Shown: positions 53,349 through 63,870 of the stretch, one piece after another
Position numbering within the stretch: position 1 is the first letter of the stretch
Layout of the letters: every line of letters starts with the position of its first letter
The notes under the pieces: generated by a model
What the model saw: the letters and a program-made list of their open reading frames with translations, nothing else
The model's database searches: none
What the model was told of the DNA's origin: nothing
Assembly (NCBI GenBank): GCA_963921195.1
Contig: OY992537.1
Span: forward strand, 61,678,400 to 61,742,399
Source: Pegoplata infirma
Lineage: Eukaryota > Arthropoda > Insecta > Diptera > Anthomyiidae
DNA: 64,000 nt
Direction: 5' to 3'
Made by a program: the position numbers and the translations under genes

Positions 53349-54245
53349 TATATAAAACTTTATTTTAGCCTAATTAAGAATATATTTTACGGTAATCACA
53401 ACAACACACAAAAATTTTTGGCTAAACATTTTCAATTAAATCTGTTGATCAACAAAATCTGAAGGAATCAATCATTGTTTTGATCAACATTTTTTGTTAT
53501 TTTCTTTTACTGTCGAATTGCAATTTTTCAACATACCAGATTTTTTTCGCTTTAATTGTTGAACAAATGTACAAAACTATGGAGTTTTACTTTTAGTATT
53601 GTTGGCAGGCAACATATTGAAAAGCCAAAAATATAAGCATTTCTTCATAATTTTGTCATTAGCTTACAATTCATTTGCTTAATCAATCAATATTTTTATT
53701 TTTATTAAAAAAAATTATAAAATTTTTGATCAAAATCGTATGTATGACTGAAAATATATTCAATTAATTTTAATTAAGCCACTAACTTAGTGATTGGTAT
53801 AACAATTTAATTCATCGAAGTAGTTTCAATCAAAAAATTTATTGAAACCGCGTTTTTCGTGATTGAAATTCGTTTTCAATTCTTTCTGTAAACATTTTCA
53901 ATTAAAAATAATTTTTCAAAAAAACTTGATTTAACAACCGATTGCTTTCCTGACAAATTCAAATAAAAAATATTGCTTAATGAATTTTAAGTACTATAAT
54001 GCGCTCTGGAATCACTTATTTAAAACAGAAAATTTGGCTGGGCTTATGAAAATCATAGTTCTTCGACTGAATTTTTAAATTAAATACATAATTTTTTGTG
54101 TTGAAATTGTAAAAAATCAGTACAACCGAACATATTTTTTTTAAATAAGTACAAATCAGTACATGCATTTTTTATCAGTATATGTGACTTAAAGTCAGCC
54201 TATTAATGTACTACAATTCATAAAAAAATGTACAAACGTTTTTTA
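53349..54245. other. AT-rich DNA, nothing firm
   Basis: AAACATTTTCAATTAAA recurs around 53426 and 53890, and TTGATCAACAAAATCTGA near 53443; a decayed inverted-repeat element is possible but its ends cannot be set. Confidence 0.35.
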
Positions 54246-54246
54246 A

Positions 54247-55107
54247 CCAGTGCACTATGGTTCCAAATGCGTATTTTTTGGCAGAAATTAAAAAAAATGA
54301 ATTTAACAAATTTCCAAAAGCTTATACAGTTTCTCAATGGCAACACTCCAAGCCATTAAGAAAGTATAATGAAAAAAATTTGATGGCAACACTGTCAGTC
54401 TGCCAGGGTTTCAAAGTTAATAGTTTTAAGGCGTATTATTAAAACGGGATCAAAACCATATTACAATTATACTAACAGCAAATGGGGAAAAATAAAATTA
54501 TAAAAAGGCTAAAAATGAAAATTGAAGCCCAAGGAAAGCAGTTCTTATTAAAAACTCCAATTTTTTATTCCATGCATCTTTGGGGTTATTCTTGGGGGTT
54601 GCGGTTTTAAGGATTTTGAACCCAAAATAGCCTATATCTTTCGTGGACAAAAAGTTGTGTTTGGGCACGAACTTGCATGAATCTTTAAATGTGAAAGTGT
54701 TTTCTAGATGGTCTATTTAATACTAAAATTAACATCTAGCCAGCATTTTTCGGCAAACTCTCGCAATTGCCATTTTAGTTTAGCACAAAATTCGGCAAAA
54801 TTTTCGGTTTTTTGCGTGACACATCTTTAAATTTTTTTTAACTATAATTTTTTTGCCTTCGGCCGAGTTAACTGAGTACTAGAAATATATTATTGTTGAT
54901 AATTTTTTTTTTTTTACAAAAAAAAAATAAAATTTTTTCAAAAAAAAAATTCCGAAAAAAATTATTTTTTAAAATTTTTTTTTTTTTTTAAATCATTCTT
55001 TGATTGCGTTAAAAGATAAAAAAACATTTCAGATTCAAAGATAGCGACTTTGCTTCATTTTTGGAATTTATGCCAAAAAAAATTGATTTGGGACCATAGT
55101 GCAGTGG
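54247..55107. mobile_element. Inverted-repeat element 'CCAGTGCACTATGG'
   Basis: Left CCAGTGCACTATGGTTCCAA then TTTTTTGGCAGAAATT; right read backwards CCACTGCACTATGGTCCCAA then TTTTTTTTGGCATAAATT. Arms about 50 bp. Expected 8-bp or TA duplications are not seen at the flanks. The ORF at 54257-54442 lies inside and has no domain. Confidence 0.65.
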
Positions 55108-56113
55108 ACTAATTTTGCAGACCTTTCCAAAATAAAAAAAAATAATATTTGAAAAAATTTCCACATATTGAAATCTACAAATCCCTCCGCACGAAAATCT
55201 GTCAGTTAAAATCTCCATTTTGGGAACAATTTTTTTCTGGCAACACTGCCACACATCGACTTACTGTTAAAGTTTATAAAAAAAGCTTTATGTTAAGTTA
55301 TCTAGCCAAGACATGAACCATATATGTTAAATAACAAAAAATATGTTACATTAGAGTGAAATTTTTTTCTGTAGGAATCTTTTTTTTCCATTTTTTAATA
55401 TCAGGCTACTAGGACTAAAACTTATGTAATGAGTTAAATAAAACACCATAATTCAACCGAAAAAAGTAGCATTTTTGACCTTACCCCTTTCGAATTTGAT
55501 GAAACTTGGAAAATAGTTGGGCCCTAACAAAAAAATTAAGTTTTGGACTTCTGGTAGTTTTTATTCCCGAGATATGGGGTCTTGAAAATTAGGAAAATCC
55601 TATAAATTTGACAAAAGTGGTGTGGCATAAATAAAGATTTTTCAAAAAGTAATAGTGATACAGGTCTCATTCAGGCTTCAAATAATAGGTAATGAGCAGA
55701 GACTGGAACTTCATGCAAATGCATGTTTTTCTCGTTAGTCTGAGAACATTGTTAATGAGATATCTTTTCTCATTATCAACAAATTTGCATTAAAATGGCA
55801 TTGATTTGTTAGTGCATATTTTTGCATATTTTGGTGAAAATGCATATATTTGCATATTTTTGCAATATTAGTCTGAGAACATTGTTAATGAGATATCTTT
55901 TCGAATCAACAAATTTGCATTATAATGGCATTGATTTGTTAGTGCATATTTTTGCATATTTTGGTAAAAATGCATATATTTGCATATTTTTTGCAATATT
56001 AGCATTATTTAGTGATATTTTGTAATATTTAAGTAAAAATTCAAGTTTAGTAAAAAAATTTTGTTATAATTTTTTTTTTTAAATAAGTACATTTTTCGAA
56101 TTTTTACATTTGA

Positions 56114-57053
56114 ATGTGGGTGTGGAACAAGGTGCTATAATCCAAAAACCAAATTGTTCAGGAGAAGCAAAAAACTAAATAAGTCGCGAAAAAAAATAAT
56201 TTTTTGAAATTTCTTTTTGCAGCTCGACGAAGATGGAACATATGCATCTATGTACAAAATTTCATTAAAAACAAATGAGCGAAAGTAGCAAAAAAATGCA
56301 TGTGAAATTTTGTTCTAGTGGAATAAGGTGCTATGTTACAATTTCTACTAGGAATTTCAATACATTTGCCAAGTAGTTTTAAGTTTTTGTGTTTTTTTTT
56401 TTTAAATTTTAATTTAGCGTGATGAATTCTGCAAAATTTAGACGGGGTCCAGCAGTAATCATTTTTATGTAAAAATAGTAAAAAGCAGCTAGTTTAACAA
56501 AAAAGAAATAACTGTTATATGGTTTATTTTAAACAACTCTTCCCATAATGGGTTAAAAAATTTGCACAAGTTTTGATATAAGTTACTTACCATTAAATTT
56601 TAAAGTTTGAACTTAAAAATTTATAGATTATCAAAATCCACCCTTAGTATTATGTAAAACAATATTATGTTTTTATATGGATATAGCACCTTTTTCCAGT
56701 TTACTCTTTAACTATCGATAGATTAGACAAAAAAGTGTTTTTTGCCAAACCAATGGGCACAAGTTAAAGACTAGAATGTTTTCTACACGTTAACCATCTC
56801 ACATGTAAAAATTTAAATACATGATCTTTAGTTTAATTGCAAAACACATGTTAGTATCCGGCAAAAAATATAAAATATTCCCAAAAATAGTTAAAATTGA
56901 ACTTTTAAGGGCATTTTTATGACAGAAAACCATCAAGTTTTTAACAAATTTGTTTACAAATAGGTCGAACTATTGTAAGAAGGCACGATTTTCCAAAAAA
57001 ACGCGATTTCCAAAAATTGGATTTTAGCACCTTGTTCCACACCTACATTCATT
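56114..57053. mobile_element. Element 'GTGTGGAACAAGGTGCTA' nested in hAT
   Basis: Left AATGTGGGTGTGGAACAAGG, right CCTTGTTCCACACCTACATT, inverted with one difference over 20 bp; the continuing TGCTA(T/A)AATCC also matches. CATTTGAAT occurs at both flanks and may be the target duplication (its exact length is ambiguous). Internal copies of GTGGAATAAGGTGCTATGTT (about 56318) and ATATAGCACCTTTTTCC (about 56681) add a second inverted pair. Confidence 0.7.
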
Positions 57054-57188
57054 TGAATTTTTAAAATGATGCCATTCTGAAGCAGGATTTCAGAAATTTC
57101 CGCTTTTTAAGGCGTCAGAAAGTTAGACGTATAAATTAGAAATTAAGCAAACAATTTTTGAAAAAAAAAAAATTAAAAATAATATCTA

Positions 57189-57756
57189 CACTCAGAAAAT
57201 TATGTAAGTTACTACATGTTAGTTATTTGTATATTTTACAGTAGTTAGTTGTTTTCAACTATAAAGTCAGTTGTTTTTGTATGAAAAATATCAAACAACT
57301 ATTTCTGTTAGTTATTTTAAGTCGTTTTTTTGAACAACTAACAAAAAAGTACTGTGATGTAGTAACAGTTATTTAAAGTAGTTAATTTTATTTATTTTAT
57401 CTCTGAAAAGTTTTAAAGTTTTTTTCCAAAAAAAAAAAAATTCGTTATTTTTATTTTTCACAACTTTTTTTTTTAAAAAAAACTTGGAAAAAATTTGGTC
57501 TTCAATTTTTTTTTTTTTTTTGAAAAATGTTTTAAAAAAAATTATATATTGATTATTTTATTTTTACTACATTTTAGTTGTTTTGACTACAAATGTAAGT
57601 AGTTTTTACTACATAAGTCAGTTGTTTTTTGTCAGTTAAAATAACTAACATTGTTAGTTGATTTAACTGAAAAAGTAGTTGACCCCAAAACAACTTACAA
57701 AGTAGTTATTTTAACTGACATTTTCAGTTGATTTTACTAACATAAGTTTTTAAGTG
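57189..57756. mobile_element. TA-flanked MITE 'CACTCAGAAAATTATG', copy 2
   Basis: Left CACTCAGAAAATTATGTAAG, right AACATAAGTTTTTAAGTG, flanked by TA. Colinear with 42825-43384 but with an extra CATTTTCAGTTGATTTTACT near the right end. It lies within the hAT relic, so it is younger. Confidence 0.85.
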
Positions 57757-58249
57757 TAAGACTTTTTTCATAAATTAAATGCACGTTAGATGTTTAGATT
57801 GTTCATCTAAAGTCAGCAGATTTTTCTGCTGAACTCAGCTGATTTTACTGGTAAAATTTGCAAATTTTTCAGCTTAAATCAGCTGATTTTTCAGCTAAAG
57901 CCAGCAGATTTTTCTGTCAAGACAGATTTTCTCATATGGCTCAAAAAGGGGTTTATTTTTAACAGATTTTTCTGCAGTAAATGCTTATATATTTAGGTTC
58001 TTAATTTTAAACTTCGACAAGATCTTACAGTTAATGTTATTTTATCAATGACAATTTCAGAAGATAGTGACCAAATCATTGATAAATGCATTATTTTGTC
58101 CCGCCAAAAATATTCGAAAAAACCTTTAAATTTTCAGCTCTTTACATAAAAAATATTGTTTCAACTGTATATAAGCTAATTGTTCTTTTTCCACTAAATA
58201 TTATAAATCCCATAATTTTCCTAAACTTTTTGCCTTTGTGCCGCTTTTT

Positions 58250-58355
58250 GGAAAAAAAAATCTGGCGCATAGGGTTCTCCAATCACATCCGTAGCTGTAG
58301 AACGATCTTTTCAATTTTTTTTAGATCGAAAGAAGTATTTATTTGTCAATGTAAA
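58250..58355 (+). pseudogene. hAT transposase C-terminal (dimerisation) fragment
   Basis: The plus-strand reading GSPITSVAVERSF (PITSVAVERSF at 58279-58311), followed by QFFLDRKK, matches the conserved end of the hAT dimerisation domain, where the P-x-T-S-x-x-x-E-R-x-F block is diagnostic. The longer open frame over this interval (58086-58358) is in a different phase, so the gene is frameshifted. The RNase H-like catalytic part is not recognisable; the region where it should lie is taken by nested MITEs and AT-rich DNA. The position, just inside the right terminus on the plus strand, is as expected. Confidence 0.75.
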
Positions 58356-59079
58356 TAATTTTTTTAAAAAATTTACTAAAGTAAATAATTTTTATTTATT
58401 TTTTTTATAAATCTCTAAGAAAATGGAATAAATTCTGCTGTTATGGCTTTATTAAAATAAAATAAAAAAAAAATAAGTTAAATGCATATTTCTAAAGTTT
58501 TTGTTGCATATTTTAAGGTTTTTAATGCATATTTTAAGATTTTTAATGCATATTTTAAGCGCTTAAAGCAATGTTTTTAGATGCATGAAGTTCCAGTCTC
58601 TGGTAATGAGAGAGCCTTTAAAATGGCAATATTAAAAGTTCCAATGAAGACTTGATCCTGAAGACCCAAACTTTCGTAGAATAGGTGATCCTTAATAACA
58701 AATATTTTTTCAAAAATTTAAAAATATCGATTTTTTTGATATAGCTCTCCAAAAATCAATGTTAAAACAATGACCTTCGGCCTTTTTCAAAAAAATAGTT
58801 CTTGGTGAACGCCATTTTAAATGGTTAATTTCAAACCTGAATGAGACCCGTATCATTTTTCTTTTTGAGATATCTTTATTTATGTCAGAACACTTTTGTC
58901 AAATATATACGATTTTCCCAATTTTCAAGACCCCATGTCTCGAATACTGGAATGATCAGAAGCCAAAAAAATTTGCACAATCTCTTTATTGTTAAAGTAC
59001 ATCCCAGTATTGAATTTCATTAAATTTTGGGAGAGGTGAGGTCAACTCGTCGGTTAAATTGAGGTGTTTTAGCTCTAAT

Positions 59080-60184
59080 ACAAATTTTAAGTTAGAAAAT
59101 TAAAATGTAATTTTAAATTCATAAAATAACACTTTTACACTAACACTTTTAGAAAAACTCTTTTTCACTACTCTCCGAATATAAACTAATGTTTTAAGCA
59201 ACAAAAAAAGTTCAAAATATTTTTTTTTTTCACTTTGTTCGGAATTTTTCGATTTTCAAGGAACCCAAAGCCATTGTCCTACAGGTTCAATATTTTTTGT
59301 GTGTTAATATGACTCTAAAAGGCAACTTTTTTGACCCCGACGTTTTCGTAATTCAAAAAAAGCTAAATTTGCTTCACCTTACTGTACACACAATTTTAGG
59401 ACAATCATTTGGAGCCCATTTCTTATAAGTGAAGGGTATAAAAACAGCTTTCTAAAAATTTGTGTAAAATTCACTTAAAAAAATTTAAAACATTTTTTTT
59501 TCTTGTAATATAATTTCCTTTTCATTAACGTCCTACATTTTCAGTAAATGTTTAAAAATTAAATTTCCTAACACAAACCACACAATCAACCACTTACATC
59601 GTATGTGTGTTCTATCCGTGGATATAGCTGAAAGCCAACATATTCCCCAACCTCAAAAAAAAAAATACATAAAGAAAAAACCACTGAATTGTAACCGAGC
59701 AACAAACATCGTACTAGTATAGAGTGAAGGTTATTTGGTGTCTGGACAATGTGTAAACCAAAATCTACACTCAGCAGGAACAAACACAGACACACACATC
59801 TGTATCCTTAACAAAAAAAAGACAAATAAAATGGTTAATATAGAGAGGGAGATATGAAGGGATGCCTTCTAATAAGGTGGTAATTAATAATAGCTGCCAG
59901 TTAAGTGATAAGGCTACACTGAAACAATTTTGTCTGAAAAATTAACTATATTAAGTAGTAGTGGTTTTGAGGGTCAACATTATTTGAAGTAAATCAACAA
60001 CTGAAGTTTTTTTAATTCGCTCTATGTATCGAATTTCGCAAAAGAAACATGATTTGAAATGTGAGAAATAATTACCGCCCTGTTGACCATGTCCGTTCGT
60101 CTTTCCTCATTATTTTGTCAGCATTTCCTATTAAAATGTATTCCTTATAAAACAATTATTTTCAGCATGTACTAATTACATACA
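59080..60184. other. AT-rich, possibly lower-copy DNA
   Basis: No repeat family of the window is recognised between about 59100 and 60180, and no coding motif. The frame at 59586-59795 minus has no domain. Confidence 0.35.
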
Positions 60185-60186
60185 TA

Positions 60187-60756
60187 TGAGGCATTCCTCA
60201 CCAAATGTCCCGCTACAAAAAAACATGTGTCCCGTAAATTTCTGAATAGGTTGTTTGGATAGCCCTATATGGAACTAAGAAAATTGCGATTTTTGGTTTT
60301 TACAAATTTTCAAAAACTGGGCTTAGGAGGCATGGTCAAACATTGGAAAAATGGTCAAATTTGTGGCGAGTTGCCTTGATTAAATATTTATCACATTAAA
60401 ACGGAATGCACCACAATCTTAAAAATTTACATTCTAATATGGTTTTGTATGTATTTAATTTTTTTTTTTTTTTTAATTTTCAGAACCCGTTCTGAAATTT
60501 TTTACTTTTTAAAAAAGTCAATTTATCAAAAATCCGGCCACTTTTTTTTAATTTTTTCATTAAAGTTCAAATGTTTGTCCATCCACACAAAATAATTCAG
60601 AAACACGTTCTTCGTTTTTTTTAGAGAAAATTGCATTTGAATTTTAAATTTTATAACAATTTTGTAATTTGCTTGTATTTTCAGAAATTTTGTATTTTCA
60701 GAAATTTGCGGGACACATGTTTTTCTATAGCGGGACATTTGGTGTGGAATGCCTCA
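60187..60756. mobile_element. Tc1/mariner-type MITE 'TGAGGCATTCC', copy 2
   Basis: Left TGAGGCATTCCTCACCAAAT then GTCCCGCT, right AGCGGGACATTTGGTGTGGA then ATGCCTCA, flanked by TA. AAAACATGTGTCCCG and its inverse extend the arms. Colinear with 16847-17380. Confidence 0.88.
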
Positions 60757-60880
60757 TATTAGAACACATTTTAGAATTTTTTTGATTTTTTTTTTTAAAG
60801 CACGTAAAAAACCAAAAATTTAAAAAGAAATTATTGAATTTTGAAAATTTTTAAAGAATTTATGTGTAGTTTGAGTATAC

Positions 60881-61595
60881 CCCAGCAAAACTTAGATTAC
60901 CAAATAAGGTATAAAATAAGGTATAGGATCTCTTATTTTATACATTGCAGCATTGATGATTTTAACAGGCGATAAGACTCAAAGTAATGCATCCACATTA
61001 TCACAAAGAATACCAGTAAGGTATAAAATAAGTCATAAATTTATAACGAAGAATATATGATATTTTATAGGTTACGAGAAATGAAATAATATAGCATACC
61101 AGAAGATAATATATAAGGTGTTACGAGTAGTGAAAAAGTAATTTTGTATTCAATTTACTAACGTGATTGTAAGTTAGTGTAAGTAGATAAAATATGCTCA
61201 TGAGTGTGTGTCATTAGAAATTTTTTGTCGTGATCCCATCTCTAGTTTAAACTTATGCATTTTCTTATAAAATAATTATTTTTTATGTTATTGTAATGCA
61301 TTATGCATCCAATTATAAATAATGCCTTATTTCAAACTTTCAAATAATACATAATGTAACCAAATATAAGTCATCCATGATTTAATGTTTAGAAATAATA
61401 AATATGAAGTACATTTTTTCCAATAATCATGCATTACGTAGCAAATTATTAGTAATGCATTATTTTTCACTTGAAAATAATACGTTGTGGAACAAATGTT
61501 TGGTAAGACATCCTAAAATAATGCTACAAATAAGGTATATACATTACCTGGTAATGTGTTATATAATCACTACCAATTACCAAAGTTTTGCTGGG
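60881..61595. mobile_element. Element with CCCAGCAAAAC termini
   Basis: Left CCCAGCAAAACTTAGATTAC, right AATTACCAAAGTTTTGCTGGG, inverted. Repeated AATAAGGTATAAAATAAGG and ATAATGCATTA motifs fill the interior, and a fragment of the ACTCACGTGATTG repeat (61140-61255) is inside. Belongs to the CCCAGCA group. Confidence 0.7.
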
Positions 61596-61799
61596 ATATA
61601 TCGTAATTATTTGTGGATGCCTATTTTTCTGTAGGAAGATTGTCTCGTACTTTAGAATGTTTCTTAAGAAACAAAGTATCGGAATCTTAAAAATTTGTCT
61701 GTAGGAAAAATCAGACAATTTTTATGTAGGAAAAAGCTGAGAAGGAGGGAGAAAAACGGAAATATATACAAAACCTGAGAACTGTTTCTAGCACATATG

Positions 61800-63003
61800 T
61801 AGTTAGTTAGTTTAGTTAATTGTTCTTTATTTGAATTCATTTTAGTATAACAATTGATTTAAAGTACATATTATAAAATAATAAAGTTAGAACATACGAC
61901 TTTGACTTAATGTCGTCAGTCGGAAAAAGATAATTTTAAATAAATGATATTGCTTTGTGTTACTTAAAAGTTAATAATTAAATTCATTTACAAGTTCTTT
62001 TCTGTAACCTAGCGCATCTATAATATATCTATATAGTTGGTGATAGTTTGAACTGGCATTGTTTAAAATGTTAATTAACTCATTTTCGGTTAAGGTATAT
62101 TGTTTAAAATAGTAAAATCTTATTTGACGAAGGATTGGGCATATGGCAAGGAAATGCTGTATGTTTTCATTCTGACGAAGGTTGCACAGAGAGCATAGGA
62201 GTGGTCTTTGCTGTTGAAACCTGGTAGCATTTAGCTCGATTAAGTCACATCTGGCTTTGAATATATAGCTTACTGCGGTGGGATTATTTGTAATTCCAAA
62301 ATATGATTGCGGTTCTCTGTAGTTTAGATTCGCGTAGAAACGGTTTGTAGAAGATGCCTTCTCCAAGCAATTAAGCTTTTCTCTTGATTTTAAGCCAGTT
62401 AAAATATTTATACAAAAACTATACCAGTTTTCTTTTGTTGTGCATTCCGCAATTGTCGACGTGTTTAAAGTTCTAGCCAGAGAATCAATATTTTCATACC
62501 AATATACTTTTTTTTCAATAATAAGTTTTGTAAGCTTGTTTGGCAATCTATTTTCATTATATTCATACAACGTTTTAGTGATGTATCTGAGATGTAAATC
62601 TAATGTATATATGTAATTATTTTCCATTCCAGTTTCAAGCATTAGAGTATATGTAGGTGTAAATGGTGGTAGTTTCAAAATCTTTTTTAGAAAATAGCGC
62701 TGAAGTTTATCCACTTCATCAAATAAAGCATATCCCCATATTTGAGCTGCGTACGCTTGTATTGCACGACATACTGATTTAAACAGATTCCATTTTGCAT
62801 TTAAGCTAATCTCTTTTTTTACCAAAAAATCTTTCCAGGTAGCGTTTATGCTATTTTTAGAAGACACATTTCTGTTTTCGACATGTTTCTTAAATGACAT
62901 TGTTGGTGAGAGCGTGACTCCCAAATATGTGTACTGATTCGTTACTCTAATAAGTTCTCCATTAAATAACCATTTTTCCCGTGAAAAATGCCTCCCGTGA
63001 AAA
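61800..63003 (-). mobile_element. 5'-truncated LINE with intact C-terminal frame and 3' tail
   Basis: Comprises the ORF below plus a 3' untranslated part ending, on the minus strand, in AATAAAGAACAATTAACTAA and ACTAACTAACTA. The AATAAA plus the short AACT/ACTA microsatellite tail is typical of a LINE 3' end. The 5' end is lost at about 63003, where a SINE-like sequence in the opposite direction begins. Confidence 0.8.
61971..62989 (-). CDS. Non-LTR retrotransposon reverse transcriptase, C-terminal part (truncated)
   Basis: This is the only long open frame of the window: about 340 codons from the break near 62989 to a stop at 61971. Shown start: there is none, because the frame runs into the truncation; a near-cognate TTG at 62924 gives 317 residues but is not a real initiator. 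Seen: WLFNGELIRVTNQYTYLGVT followed by LSPTMSFKKH, the block after the polymerase palm in LINEs; then a thumb region (YAAQIWGYALFDEVDKLQRY, LKKILKLPPFTP) and near residue 240 of the 317 the zinc-knuckle-like CSLCNLRQNENIQHFLAICP (C-x2-C-x9-H-x4-C). In intact LINEs this region follows the palm and supports template binding; the FADD motif and endonuclease are missing. No in-frame stop suggests a younger relic than the jockey pieces. The exact clade is unsure. It cannot act alone. Confidence 0.88.
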
Positions 63004-63233
63004 ATGCTACCAACTAGCCTTAGGCTAGTTGGTAGCGTGCTAGCCTTTCAACGTGGGGGTCGTGGGTTCGATTCCCACCAGAACCCTTGGTTTTTTCGCT
63101 ACAACGAGACGACGGTCATTGTTACCAGTTCTCGGTTAGGTGGAATTTATTAAAAATGAGTTGTAAATAAATAGAAAGAATAAATAAAAATAATTGATCA
63201 TATGATCAAAAAAAAAAAAAAAAAAAAAAAAAA
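63004..63233 (+). mobile_element. tRNA-derived SINE candidate 2 with poly-A tail
   Basis: A box TAGGCTAGTTGG (63021-63032, 11 of 12 to consensus) and perfect B box GGTTCGATTCC (63065-63075), with the T-arm GTGGG...CCCAC intact. A non-tRNA body follows (GAGACGACGGTCATTGTTAC, GTTCTCGGTTAGGTGGAATT) and 26 A at 63208-63233. A 7-bp acceptor stem cannot be drawn, so it is not a functional tRNA gene. The long uninterrupted A tract argues for a fairly recent insertion. Target duplications are unclear. Confidence 0.72.
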
Positions 63234-63261
63234 CTACGTTTATTTGGTTTTCTATATTCTT

Positions 63262-63870
63262 ATAATACTCACAAGGGAAGTATCTCAACCATTATGAACC
63301 GACTTGCCTGAAACTTAAAATATGTATAAAAGAGACAATTCTAAGGTTAGGGTGTCTCGGCTTATCGGCCATATCGGGGATTTGGGGGTTCAAAACATGG
63401 GTCAAAAAATGGCGAAAAAATCGTTTTTTGGATTTTTCTGCTATTTCAATATTAGAAACTATATGATGTTTACATATGAAAAGAAAGGTTTTTTTAGTGC
63501 CTATCCAATGGTGTCATAACCTTGTAAAAATTCGGCTTCGTTAAATACTTTTTCCATAAAAATGTGTAAATTTTGGGGGATATTTATATGATGACATAGA
63601 CCTACGATATCCATATGAATACAAAACAATCTTTATTAAATTTAAGTCGACACGTATTTTTGCTCTAGACGATATTCCTGTTAGTTCGGGAGTTACCGAA
63701 ATTTTCCCAAAGGTCCACATTGTTTCATAAGGGGACAACGAAATTTTTAAACACTGATATGGCCGATAAGCCGAGACACCCCAACCTTAAAATCGTCTCT
63801 TTTATATATATTTTAAGTTTCAGGCAAATCGGTTCATAAGGGTTAAGATACTTCCCTTGTCAGATTTATT
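63262..63870. mobile_element. Foldback element with GACAAGGGAAGTAT-type arms
   Basis: Left CACAAGGGAAGTATCTCAAC, CTTGCCTGAAACTTAAAATA, TATAAAAGAGAC, AAGGTTAGGGTGTCTCGGCT; right inverse from GCCGAGACACCCCAACCTTA to AGATACTTCCCTTGTCAG. Arms about 110 bp with centre near 63560. Related outer sequence occurs at 2267-2340. ORFs on both strands here have no domain. Confidence 0.8.

Larger units (their letters stand above)
55697..58602 (+). mobile_element. hAT transposon relic with 8-bp target duplication
   Basis: Left CAGAGACTGGAACTTCATGC, right GCATGAAGTTCCAGTCTCTG: perfect inverted 20-mers. Flanks GTAATGAG at 55689-55696 and 58603-58610 are identical. Subterminal ATTTTTGCATATTTT motifs (left) and TTTAATGCATATTTTAAG motifs (right) repeat many times, as is usual for hAT transposase-binding regions. 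Remains of the transposase C-terminus are at about 58250-58350. Two younger elements (56114-57053, 57189-57756) lie inside. Confidence 0.9.
55432..59075. mobile_element. Palindrome family B, copy 2, split by a hAT element
   Basis: Left part 55432-55696 (ACACCATAATTCAACCGAAA...AGGTAATGAG) matches 49155-49430; right part 58603-59075 (GTAATGAGAGAGCC...TTAAATTGAGGTGTTTTAGC) matches the remainder, with the centre shortened. The two parts join cleanly if the hAT element and one GTAATGAG are removed. Confidence 0.8.

Noticed and set aside
63014..63088. Functional tRNA gene
   Set aside because: Pol III boxes and T arm are good, but no 7-bp acceptor stem can be formed and a SINE body with poly-A tail follows.
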